Source of the DNA: Acidobacteriota bacterium
GTDB taxonomy: Bacteria > Acidobacteriota > Vicinamibacteria > Vicinamibacterales > UBA2999
Reading direction: 5' to 3'
Length of the DNA: 51,462 nucleotides
Assembly: GCA_963169195.1 (NCBI GenBank)
Contig: CAUJDN010000032.1
Coordinates: 1 to 51,462 of the forward strand
Part shown: one piece after another, positions 17,945-25,246 of the stretch
How positions within the stretch are numbered: position 1 is the first letter of the stretch
How the letters are laid out: each line of letters begins with the position of its first letter
Made by a program: the position numbers and the translations under genes
The notes under the pieces: model-generated
What the model was told of the DNA's origin: nothing
The model's database searches: none
The model's input: only the letters and a program-made list of their open reading frames with translations

Positions 17945-18580
17945 ATGAGTCCACGACTTGTCGCCGAGGAACTGGTGAAGGAAGCAGGCGCACTCGGATG
18001 GTCTGACGTAGCCAGCGGAGAGGCGGCGCTCATCCAGCGCTGTGCCGCCGGCGAGCAGCTGGCGTGCGCCGAGCTCGTGGCCGGCCACGAGCGCCTGGTT
18101 TATACGCTTGCCCTGCACCTGCTGGGCGATCGCGACGAGGCCCTCGACCTCTCCCAGGAGGTCTTCCTCAGGGTGTTCCGCACCCTGCACTCGTTCCGCG
18201 GGCAGTCCGCCCTCAAGACCTGGATCTACCGCATCGTCGTCAACCAGGCGCGCAACCGCCAGCGGTTCTGGCGGCGGCGCCGGCGGGCCGATCAGGTCTC
18301 GCTCGACCAGCACGTGGCCGAGCACGGCGACCTCCGGCAGCCCGGTGACGGCAGCTCCCCCGATCGCGCGTTTGCGCGCAAGGAACTGGCCTCGAGGCTG
18401 TGGTCGGCCCTGAACGCGCTGCCCTTCGACCAGCGCACCGTCATCGTGCTGCGGGAGATCGACGGGCTCAGTTACGACGAGATCGCGTTCTCGCTGGGCG
18501 TCGCCGTCGGCACCGTGAAGTCGCGCCTGACGCGGGCGCGGCAAGTGCTGCGACACCAGCTGAGGGAGAGCCGGACATGA
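17945..18580 (+). CDS. ECF RNA polymerase sigma factor (RpoE-like)
   Basis: 211 aa. Region 2 (about residues 45-110) includes LLGDRDEALDLSQEVFLRVFRTLHSFRG and the -10-recognising TWIYRIVVNQARN. Region 4 (about 155-205) includes LPFDQRTVIVLREIDGLSYDEIAFSLGVAVGTVKSRL, a full helix-turn-helix. There is no region 1 or 3, as expected for extracytoplasmic-function sigma factors. The next gene, a zinc-finger anti-sigma factor, overlaps the stop by 4 nt (ATGA). An RpoE-like promoter lies just upstream. Confidence 0.92.
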   Translation: MSPRLVAEELVKEAGALGWSDVASGEAALIQRCAAGEQLACAELVAGHERLVYTLALHLLGDRDEALDLSQEVFLRVFRTLHSFRGQSALKTWIYRIVVNQARNRQRFWRRRRRADQVSLDQHVAEHGDLRQPGDGSSPDRAFARKELASRLWSALNALPFDQRTVIVLREIDGLSYDEIAFSLGVAVGTVKSRLTRARQVLRHQLRESRT

Positions 18581-19461
18581 TGCACGCCGTCTCCTGCGAG
18601 GCGGTGCAGGACCGCCTCGAGGAGTTCCACGACGACGAGTTGGCCCTCGAAGCGCGCGTGGCCATCCAGGGCCACCTGCGTGACTGCGTTACGTGCGCGC
18701 TGGTGGCTGCGGAGCTCGAGGAGGTGCGCGAGTCGCTCCGCGACATGGCCCAGGCGCTGCCGGATCGCACGGCCCCGGAGGCCGAGCGGCTGTCACGGCG
18801 GGTCGTGGAACGCGTCCGCGTCGAGGCTCAGTTCTCGTGGCGCGCCGAGGTGCGCGCGCTGTTCCAGGACATGCATCTGGTGTGGGCAGCGCTCGGCGCC
18901 ACGGCGGCGACCCTCGTGTGCCTCGCCGGGTCGGTGAGCGTGCTGCACGCGGCCAGCCAGGAACGCCCGGACTCGCTGGCAGGACTCATCACCCTCCTCG
19001 CCAACCCCGGCTCGAACGAGAACCCCGTCCGCCTCGACAGCCGTATGCTCGCCCCGCGATCGCGGACCGACGCCGAGACCTTCGCGCCTCTGACGACCGA
19101 AGACGCGGTGCTGGCGTTGTCGGCGGTGGTCACGCGCGAGGGGCGCGTGCAGAACCTCGAGCTCCTCAGGTCCAGCCGCGCCCTCGACGTGAAGGTCCGG
19201 CCCGATGTCCTGCTGGCCATGCTGGACGCGGCCGCGCGCATGGAGTTCGAACCCGCCCAGGCGGGCGGCGCGCCCGTGGCCGTCAGCATGGTCTGGGTGC
19301 TCGCAAGCACCACCGTCAAGGGCAGCCCGACCGACGATGTGGTGCTGATCCGGCGCCGCGTCACCGCGAATGACGTCATCGAGGGTCCGGTGCCTCCCAA
19401 GTCCGTGGCGCCCGTGCCCGTGGTGGCTCGCCCCACGACCGACGACCTGTCGGTGATCTAG
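18577..19461 (+). CDS. zinc-finger anti-sigma factor with TonB-C-like periplasmic domain
   Basis: 294 aa. The N-terminal cytoplasmic zinc-binding anti-sigma domain carries His33-x3-Cys37-x2-Cys40 (HLRDCVTC). One transmembrane helix follows (about residues 101-123). The periplasmic part contains about residues 183-252, with TREGRVQNLELLRSSRALDVKVRPDVLL and FEPAQAGGAPVAVSMVWV. This has the G-V-hydrophobic-SS...LD...F-PA-G-PV-V pattern of the TonB C-terminal domain. It should hold the upstream sigma factor inactive until an envelope signal arrives. The TonB-C assignment is by eye. It starts at ATGATG 18577 and converges with the propeller gene, overlapping it by 4 nt. Confidence 0.82.
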   Translation: MMHAVSCEAVQDRLEEFHDDELALEARVAIQGHLRDCVTCALVAAELEEVRESLRDMAQALPDRTAPEAERLSRRVVERVRVEAQFSWRAEVRALFQDMHLVWAALGATAATLVCLAGSVSVLHAASQERPDSLAGLITLLANPGSNENPVRLDSRMLAPRSRTDAETFAPLTTEDAVLALSAVVTREGRVQNLELLRSSRALDVKVRPDVLLAMLDAAARMEFEPAQAGGAPVAVSMVWVLASTTVKGSPTDDVVLIRRRVTANDVIEGPVPPKSVAPVPVVARPTTDDLSVI

Positions 19462-21686
19462 CGGCCGGCCACCAGCACCTGGCCCGAACTGACATTGTGC
19501 AGGGCATCGGTGGCCCTCACGACCAGCGTCTGCCCGGCCGCCGCCGCCTCGAGGCGGATGTCGAAGCCCTCGCGCCTGGCGTCGAGAATGCCATCGCGCG
19601 GGAACGCCGTCTGCCAGCTCCGGGCATCGAGCGAGTACTCGACGCGCGTCAGCACCGAATCCAGGTCCCTCACGTCGACCGGCACCAGGAAGCGCTCGCC
19701 GTCGCGCGCGACGGTCCCGATCGTGACGCTTGGCGGGGTGTTGTCGACCTCGAAGCTGGCGCTCTCGCGCTCCCCGCGGAGCGCGAGGTCCGCGGGGTTC
19801 GACCGGGCGTCGGAGGCCACGACCTTCACGACGTACGTGCCGTTGGGCGCCGAGGTGGTGTCCCACACGGTGAGCGTCTCGGTGAGCGCGGTCCTCAAGG
19901 CCCGCCACGTCGTCTCGCCCTCACGGCGGTACAGCACGTCGTAGGTGAGGTCGTCACCGTTGTCGTCCTCGGCCTTCCAAGCCAGGGTCTGCAGCCCGTG
20001 CTGGTAGATGCGCCGGCCGAGCGCGGGCGCGCTCCCTTGTCCCGCCGGCGAGGCGCCCTGGTTCGACAGGCGCCGTTCCAGCGGTTCCTCGCCGAAGCCG
20101 GCAATTTCGGCCTCTCCCGTGGAGAACGGCTTCTGGAACGCCACGCCAGGCGGGTGCACGGTGATCGATGCCACCTTCGGCCGGACGTTGCGCTGCAGAT
20201 AGGCAGCCGAGACCGACGTGAGCAGCGGCGTCGCGGCGTCGCCCGTGAGCACGACGCGCCACTGCAGATACCTCGCCTTCGGGCTCGCGATCGGCGAGCC
20301 CTCGAACGCCTGGTACGGGCCGGACCAGTCGCTCCATGCCTCGTCGGGCGTCCGGGTGTTGCCGGACCGCGTAAACAGCTCCACCGTCGTCCCCGGGGGG
20401 GTCGTGGCCCGCCACGAGATCGAACCCCAGGACGACACCATGCGGGCATCCTTCACGTCGGACTCGTAGGTGCCCCGCGTCGCGCGGGTGTTCGACATCG
20501 CGACGAGCAGCCCCGGGTTCGCCGTGGCGAGCAGCGTGCGATCGCCGGCGCGGTGCAGCATGGTGGCCTGCTGCGCGGGCACGCGGGCCAGCAGCACGGG
20601 GTTGATGGGGTCTCCGGACAGGCGGAAGATCTTCCCCTTGCTGCCGGTCGCGACGAGGAGCGCGCCGTCGGGCTCGACGCTGACGTCATACGGCGCGTCG
20701 TCCATCGCCTCCCAGAGCACGTCCCACAGGCCGTCCGCCTGGATGCGGTACACGGCGCCCGACGGCTGGCCGCCCGATTCGCGGGCAGGCGGGGTCTGCC
20801 CGGGTTGCGCCGTCACGGGGACGTCGATGATTGCAAACGACACGATATCGGTGGAGACGCTGGGCACGGGAGTGGGCGTGGGTGGCGTGGGGGCGTCCGC
20901 GGGCTCCTGGCCGCCGCCTGACGGACGCCCATTCTGCGCGGCCGCGTAGACGAGTCCCCGGCCGTCCACCTCGATCGCGCGCACCTCCTGGTACGGCGTG
21001 TCGAGCGCCAGGAAGCCCTTGCCGGCCGTGTCCACGCGGAAGACGCGTCCCGGACCGCCCGTGCCCACCAGCAGGTGCCCCGACGGCTCGAACGTCAGCG
21101 TCATCGCGTGCGTGGCCTTGGTGGCGAAGAACAGCTCGCCCTTGCCGTCAGGCGTGATGCGATAGACGTTGCCCTTGTCACCGGTGGCCGCGTAGATCAG
21201 GCCCTTGGCGTCCGTGGCCAGCGCCCAGATGTACTTGTCGTCGGGATCGAACAGGGAAGCGGCTTCGCCCTTCGCGTCCACGTGGTAGACCCGGCCGTCG
21301 GGCGAGGTGCCGACATAGAGGCCGCCGTCCGGCGCGGCGGCCAGCGCGTGGACTTCGAGCTCGGGGCTGTCGTAGAACAACGTGCCGGCGCCGCCGGAGG
21401 TCACCTTGAAGACCTTGCCGTCGTTGCCGGTACCAAGGAAGGTGGTGCCATCCGGTTGAGCCACCATGGCCCAGACCACCGACACCGCACCGTCGAAGAC
21501 ACGCCGCACTTCGGGGCCCAGCGCCAGGCGACCGTGCTCGTCGACGGAAAGCTGGTCCACGTCTCCACGGAGGAAGTCGGCCTGCGTGGCCGTCTGCCAG
21601 AAGCCCGGTGTGGCGGAAATGACCGGCGTACACAGGAACAGGGCGAGGCCGCCGGCCAGCCCGCGAAGCGCGTGGATGCGAGTCAT
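19458..21686 (-). CDS. secreted beta-propeller protein with C-terminal Ig-like segment
   Basis: 742 aa. A signal peptide (about residues 1-25, ending PVISA) is followed by repeated propeller-like blades, such as DGTTFLGTGNDGKVFKV, GGLYVGTSPDGRVYHVD, GLIYAATGDKGNVYRITPDG and HLLVGTGGPGRVFRVD (about residues 70-230). They match NHL/two-component-sensor-like propellers. The C-terminal 250 residues read as beta-sandwich domains, with YDVLYRREGETTWRAL, GTYVVKVVASDARSNP and DNTPPSVTIG typical of fibronectin/Ig-like modules. The ATG overlaps the stop of the S55 protease gene (ATGA), so the pair is probably co-expressed and works outside the cytoplasm. Function is unknown. Confidence 0.8.
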   Translation of the reverse strand: MTRIHALRGLAGGLALFLCTPVISATPGFWQTATQADFLRGDVDQLSVDEHGRLALGPEVRRVFDGAVSVVWAMVAQPDGTTFLGTGNDGKVFKVTSGGAGTLFYDSPELEVHALAAAPDGGLYVGTSPDGRVYHVDAKGEAASLFDPDDKYIWALATDAKGLIYAATGDKGNVYRITPDGKGELFFATKATHAMTLTFEPSGHLLVGTGGPGRVFRVDTAGKGFLALDTPYQEVRAIEVDGRGLVYAAAQNGRPSGGGQEPADAPTPPTPTPVPSVSTDIVSFAIIDVPVTAQPGQTPPARESGGQPSGAVYRIQADGLWDVLWEAMDDAPYDVSVEPDGALLVATGSKGKIFRLSGDPINPVLLARVPAQQATMLHRAGDRTLLATANPGLLVAMSNTRATRGTYESDVKDARMVSSWGSISWRATTPPGTTVELFTRSGNTRTPDEAWSDWSGPYQAFEGSPIASPKARYLQWRVVLTGDAATPLLTSVSAAYLQRNVRPKVASITVHPPGVAFQKPFSTGEAEIAGFGEEPLERRLSNQGASPAGQGSAPALGRRIYQHGLQTLAWKAEDDNGDDLTYDVLYRREGETTWRALRTALTETLTVWDTTSAPNGTYVVKVVASDARSNPADLALRGERESASFEVDNTPPSVTIGTVARDGERFLVPVDVRDLDSVLTRVEYSLDARSWQTAFPRDGILDARREGFDIRLEAAAAGQTLVVRATDALHNVSSGQVLVAGR

Positions 21687-23524
21687 TCGGGTTGGTCGAG
21701 TGAGAGGGACAGCTGCCGCGAGCCGGTCACGGCGAAATCGAGCGGCACTTCCCATTCGCCGCGGAGGGCCGATCGCATGGTCGAGACGCTGCCCGTGCTG
21801 CGGCCCGACTCGAGCACGCCCAGGACCGAGGGCGGCAGGCCGCTCATCGGCTCGCCGCTGACCACTGCGCCCCGCTCGGAGGTGGACACCCTCACGTAGA
21901 GGCGGTTGGCGCGGCGGGACCGGTTGAACGTCCGGATGATCTCCGACGGGCGCTGGAGCTCCGCGCCCCGCACGTCGCGCCGATCCTCCGCAGACGCACG
22001 CGCGCCGTCCGCGACGAGCAGCTGGATGGAACCCGACGCGTTTGCGGGGAAGCCAATCGGGACCCGTTGCAGGATCTCCTCGCCCTTCGGCCCGCGCAGC
22101 GCGACCGAGAGCGTGGCGGTGCCGCCCGCGCGCGGCCGCGTCGTGTCGAGCCACACGCGATCGATGCGCGCGGTCCGGGCTTCCTCCGACGCGTCGATGG
22201 TCAGCGCGATGCGCTCCACGTCGACGGGCTCGGACGTGTTCTTGAAGAGCTGCGTGAGCGGGCCCGCGATGTAGGCGGCGGCCGTGCCCACGGGCTGGTC
22301 CCCCGTGAAGATGTCCTCGAAGTCCAGCTCCCCGTGCGACCGGATGCTCGCCGTTCCGCGGATGGTGAACGAGGCGGGGCCGGTCGCGCGCTCGTACGCG
22401 GTGAGCACGTTGGCCACGGCCAGGTACGCCAGCAGCGGCGTGAAGGTGGTGTCGCGCACGACGCCGACGTTGAAGGTGCGCGCCCCCAGGCGGTCGGAGT
22501 TGAGCGCCACGGTCATGGGGATGAGCGCCGGGCCGGCACCGAGCCTGCCGGCAATGGCCGTGGCGCGGTCCTGCTGCAGCGTGCCGATGACGCGGCCGAA
22601 GCTGGCAAGCTTGCTCGACTGCATCAGGCTGGGCAGCACGACGTGCACCTCGGCCGTGGTCATCGGAAACTCGGTCGGGCCGAGGTTGTAGAGCGGATGG
22701 CCGAAGGCGTAGACGCGATCCCCCTCGACGTGCGTCACGGTGCCCGTGGCACCCAGCTCGAAATCGCCGGAGAGCAGCGACACGCCGACGGCATCGCCCG
22801 GCGCGAGCGTCGTCCGCGCCGGGCCGGCGCCGCCGCTGGTGACAGGCGGCGCCTGGCCGGCCACCGGCAGGAAGCCGCCGGCGCTGAAGGCGCCGGCGAG
22901 CGGATCCAGCACGCCGGGTTCGAGGCCGCTGGCCATCAACGGAACCGCGATCGGCCGGAGCACCGCGCCGGACAGGTTCGGCAGCCCTGCGACGGGCGTG
23001 GTCGCCAGTCGGGCGCCAGGCCGCGACCGCCCCAGATCCCGCGCCCAGACCTCGAACAACTCGTCGGGCGTCGGCGGCCACGTCAGCGCCACCGGGCGCG
23101 TGGCCGGCCTCGGCGTTCCCATCGTGGTGGCATCGGTCATCTCGGCAATCGGCGTGATGCCGGCAATCGGCTCGGTCGCGAACTGGCCCAGCGCATACGA
23201 GACCGCGCCGATGAGCCGGCCCTCGACGTAGACCGGGCTGCCGCTCATCCCGGCGATGACGCCTGTCTTCGCCAGCGGCCCGCCGTCGAGCCGCGCCAGA
23301 ATCAGGTCCCGGTTCGGCGCGATGACGTTGCGCAGCACCCCCAGGATGTGGACCTGGAAGTCCTCGAGCGTCGAGCCCGAGAAGACCGTCCGGCCCGTGC
23401 CCACCATGCCCGGGCGGATCTCGTCGATGGGCATCAGGCGCGTCTGGGCTCCTGGGGCGCTGCCGATGCCGAGGGCAACCGCAACTGCAAGGGCGACAAC
23501 TGCCGACGAGCGGGGAGTGACCAT
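21683..23524 (-). CDS. SpoIVB-type S55 family serine protease domain protein
   Basis: 613 aa. It has a signal peptide or N-terminal anchor (about residues 1-27). An N-terminal S55 domain opens LMPIDEIRPGMVGTGRTVFSG and contains GMSGSPVYV, with the likely nucleophile Ser94 in GxSGSP. The family is named for SpoIVB of Bacillus sporulation, but here it is in a Gram-negative-type genome without sporulation genes in view. The remaining 450 residues are beta-rich and unassigned. ATG 23524 is preferred over TTG 23557, since it opens directly with the signal sequence. A TAGTAT -10-like hexamer lies on the minus strand at 23557-23562. It diverges from the trp leader. Confidence 0.83.
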   Translation of the reverse strand: MVTPRSSAVVALAVAVALGIGSAPGAQTRLMPIDEIRPGMVGTGRTVFSGSTLEDFQVHILGVLRNVIAPNRDLILARLDGGPLAKTGVIAGMSGSPVYVEGRLIGAVSYALGQFATEPIAGITPIAEMTDATTMGTPRPATRPVALTWPPTPDELFEVWARDLGRSRPGARLATTPVAGLPNLSGAVLRPIAVPLMASGLEPGVLDPLAGAFSAGGFLPVAGQAPPVTSGGAGPARTTLAPGDAVGVSLLSGDFELGATGTVTHVEGDRVYAFGHPLYNLGPTEFPMTTAEVHVVLPSLMQSSKLASFGRVIGTLQQDRATAIAGRLGAGPALIPMTVALNSDRLGARTFNVGVVRDTTFTPLLAYLAVANVLTAYERATGPASFTIRGTASIRSHGELDFEDIFTGDQPVGTAAAYIAGPLTQLFKNTSEPVDVERIALTIDASEEARTARIDRVWLDTTRPRAGGTATLSVALRGPKGEEILQRVPIGFPANASGSIQLLVADGARASAEDRRDVRGAELQRPSEIIRTFNRSRRANRLYVRVSTSERGAVVSGEPMSGLPPSVLGVLESGRSTGSVSTMRSALRGEWEVPLDFAVTGSRQLSLSLDQPE

Positions 23525-23549
23525 GGGTACCAGGGTGAAACGGCTGTCC

Positions 23550-23579
23550 TTGTCCAATACTACGACGATGTGTTACCGT
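23550..23579 (+). promoter_or_regulatory. weak candidate promoter for the aromatic operon leader
   Basis: TTGTCC (23550-23555, 4 of 6 to the -35 consensus) and TACCGT (23574-23579, T-A---T) are spaced by 18 nt. The predicted start would be about 6 nt before the ATG 23592 leader ORF. The elements are weak and overlap the divergent protease promoter region, so this is tentative. Confidence 0.3.
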
Positions 23580-23591
23580 TTGGACGCTCGT

Positions 23592-23720
23592 ATGCGTGCT
23601 CGAGTCGTTGCGCCCGTCTCGCCCTGCCCGGCCGGCCATCGCGGCCTGCGGCCCACGGGTGTGTTTGGGGCGTGGTGGTATTGGCATCCTCAGCAGAAGA
23701 GGCAGCCTGGGCTCGCGTAG
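23592..23720 (+). CDS. trpL: aromatic-operon leader peptide (trpL-like)
   Basis: A short ORF of 42 codons from ATG 23592, or 19 codons from GTG 23661, ending at TAG 23718-23720. It contains the run Val-Phe-Gly-Ala-Trp-Trp-Tyr-Trp-His. The Trp codons are TGG 23673-23675, 23676-23678 and 23682-23684; Tyr is TAT 23679-23681; Phe is TTT 23664-23666. Three Trp, one Tyr and one Phe in seven codons is the hallmark of an attenuator leader. It lies directly before mutually exclusive RNA hairpins and the trp genes. The shorter form matches the usual leader length, but neither start has a strong ribosome site. Real translation is inferred. Confidence 0.8.
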   Translation: MRARVVAPVSPCPAGHRGLRPTGVFGAWWYWHPQQKRQPGLA

Positions 23721-23758
23721 CAGACCCCGACTCCAAACGCTCGAACAAGCGCCTCTTC
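23683..23758 (+). promoter_or_regulatory. attenuator pause hairpin (1:2) and antiterminator (2:3)
   Basis: Segment 1 (23683-23691, GGCATCCTC, partly inside the last Trp codon) can pair with segment 2 (23699-23707, GAGGCAGCC) through 3+4 bp around a 2x2 loop. Segment 2 in a slightly shifted register (23696-23703, GAAGAGGC) is perfectly complementary to segment 3 (23751-23758, GCCTCTTC). The 2:3 pairing uses the left arm of the terminator and so excludes it. A ribosome stalled at the Trp/Tyr codons would cover segment 1 and favour 2:3, letting transcription continue. The layout is visible; the regulatory outcome is inferred from known trp attenuators. Confidence 0.75.
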
Positions 23759-23783
23759 AGCTCAGGTTGAAGAGGCGCTTTTT
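23747..23783 (+). terminator. attenuator terminator hairpin (3:4) with T tract
   Basis: A perfect 12-bp stem pairs AAGCGCCTCTTC (23747-23758) with GAAGAGGCGCTT (23769-23780). One further A-T pair is possible, giving an 8-nt loop. A T5 run (23779-23783) follows. It is a strong intrinsic terminator placed 5 nt before the aroDE ATG. Its right arm also contains the only AGAGG-like ribosome site for aroDE, so the folded hairpin could block translation as well. Confidence 0.88.
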
Positions 23784-23788
23784 GCTTC

Positions 23789-25246
23789 ATGGCCCAGACC
23801 AGACTGTGCGTGACCGTGGCGGCCCGGACGATGGCCGACCTCCAGGCGCGGCGCGATGCGCTCGTCGGCGCCGACCTGGTGGAACTCCGCCTCGACACGG
23901 TGGACCGTCCCGACGTGGACGGGGCCCTGTCCGGCCGGCGGACCCCGGTCATCGTCACCTGCCGGCCCGCCTGGGAGGGCGGCGCGTTCCGGGGTAGCGA
24001 AGAGGACCGGCTCGGCCTCCTCGCGCGCGCCCTCGACGCGGGAGCGGAGTTCGTGGACGTGGAGGCGAAGGCCCTCACGCCGGCCTTTGCGGGCGCCGCC
24101 CATCGCGACCGGCTCGTGGTCTCCTGGCACGACTTCGACGGTGTGCCAGGCGACCTCAACGCCCGGGTCGAGTCGATGACCGCCACCGGCGCCGGCACCG
24201 TCAAGGTCGCCGTGATGGCGCGGCGGCTGTCGGATTGCCTGCCGCTGCTCGATGTGGCCAGGCGACGCGGCGCGCCCACCTCCGTCATCGCGATGGGGGA
24301 GGCGGGCGTCGCCACGCGTGTCCTGGCGGCGCGGTTCGGATCGTGCTGGACCTACGCCGCCGAGGATGTCGCCGTGGCGCCCGGCCAGCTGACGGCGTGC
24401 CGCATGGAGCGGGAGTTCGGCTTCTCGAGAGTCGGGCGCGATACCGCGATCTACGGCGTGCTGGGCAAGCCCGTGTCGCACTCCGTCTCGCCGGCCATGC
24501 ACAATGCCGCATTCCGCGCGACCGGCCTCGACGCCGTGTACCTGCCGCTGGCGGCGGACAGCTACGCGGATTTCCTCGCGTTCGCCGATGCCATGCGGCT
24601 GCAGGGGGCGAGCGTGACGGCGCCGTTCAAGGTGGACGCGTTCAACCACGCCGGGACCGAGGACGACGAGAGCCGGCGCTCGCGGGCCATCAACACGCTG
24701 CGCCGCCGTGACGACCGGTGGGAGGGCCTCAACACCGACCTTGCGGGGTTCATGGCGCCGCTCGTGCGGCAGGGTGGGGTGAAGGGCGCGCGCGTCACGG
24801 TCCTGGGCGCCGGCGGCGCGGCGCGGGCCGTGGCCGTCGCGCTGGGCGCGGCGGGCGCCATCGTGACCCTGTGCGGGCGACGGGCGGAGCTGGCGGACGC
24901 CGTCGCACGGATCGCCGGCGCGCGCGTGGCGCCCTGGCCGCCGGCACCGGGCTCGTGGGACATCCTCGTCAACGCCACCCCCGTCGGTACCCATCCGCGC
25001 GTGGACGAGTCGCCACTGCCGGAGGCCGCGCTCGACCGCGGCCTCGTCTACGACCTGGTCTACAACCCGCCCCGCACGCGGTTGCTGGCAGACGCCGCGG
25101 CGCGCGGGTGCCGCACCATCGGCGGCCTCGACATGCTGGTGGCCCAGGCCCAGGCCCAGTTCGCCTGGTGGACCGGCGTTCATCCCCCCGAACGCACGAT
25201 GCGCGATGCCGCGCTCGCGCGCCTCCACGAGATTACCCACGTATGA
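23789..25246 (+). CDS. aroDE: bifunctional 3-dehydroquinate dehydratase/shikimate dehydrogenase (AroDE fusion)
   Basis: 485 aa fusion. Residues 1-205 are type I dehydroquinase: LCVTVAA opening, His114 in VSWHDF, and Schiff-base Lys139 in TVKVAVMA. Residues 217-485 are shikimate dehydrogenase: IYGVLGKPVSHSVSPAMHNAAF, catalytic Lys281 in GASVTAPFK, Asp317 in GLNTDLAG, and the NADP-binding LGAGGAARAVAVAL. It would run the third and fourth shikimate-pathway steps. It is the first gene after the attenuator and overlaps trpE by 4 nt (ATGA). Fused AroDE is known in plants and in some bacterial lineages. The start at 23789 gives the natural N-terminus. Confidence 0.93.
   Translation: MAQTRLCVTVAARTMADLQARRDALVGADLVELRLDTVDRPDVDGALSGRRTPVIVTCRPAWEGGAFRGSEEDRLGLLARALDAGAEFVDVEAKALTPAFAGAAHRDRLVVSWHDFDGVPGDLNARVESMTATGAGTVKVAVMARRLSDCLPLLDVARRRGAPTSVIAMGEAGVATRVLAARFGSCWTYAAEDVAVAPGQLTACRMEREFGFSRVGRDTAIYGVLGKPVSHSVSPAMHNAAFRATGLDAVYLPLAADSYADFLAFADAMRLQGASVTAPFKVDAFNHAGTEDDESRRSRAINTLRRRDDRWEGLNTDLAGFMAPLVRQGGVKGARVTVLGAGGAARAVAVALGAAGAIVTLCGRRAELADAVARIAGARVAPWPPAPGSWDILVNATPVGTHPRVDESPLPEAALDRGLVYDLVYNPPRTRLLADAAARGCRTIGGLDMLVAQAQAQFAWWTGVHPPERTMRDAALARLHEITHV

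Noticed and set aside
23592..23789. T-box riboswitch upstream of aroDE
   Set aside because: There is no T-box consensus (AGGGTGGNACCGCG) or specifier-loop architecture; a leader ORF with Trp codons explains the region better.
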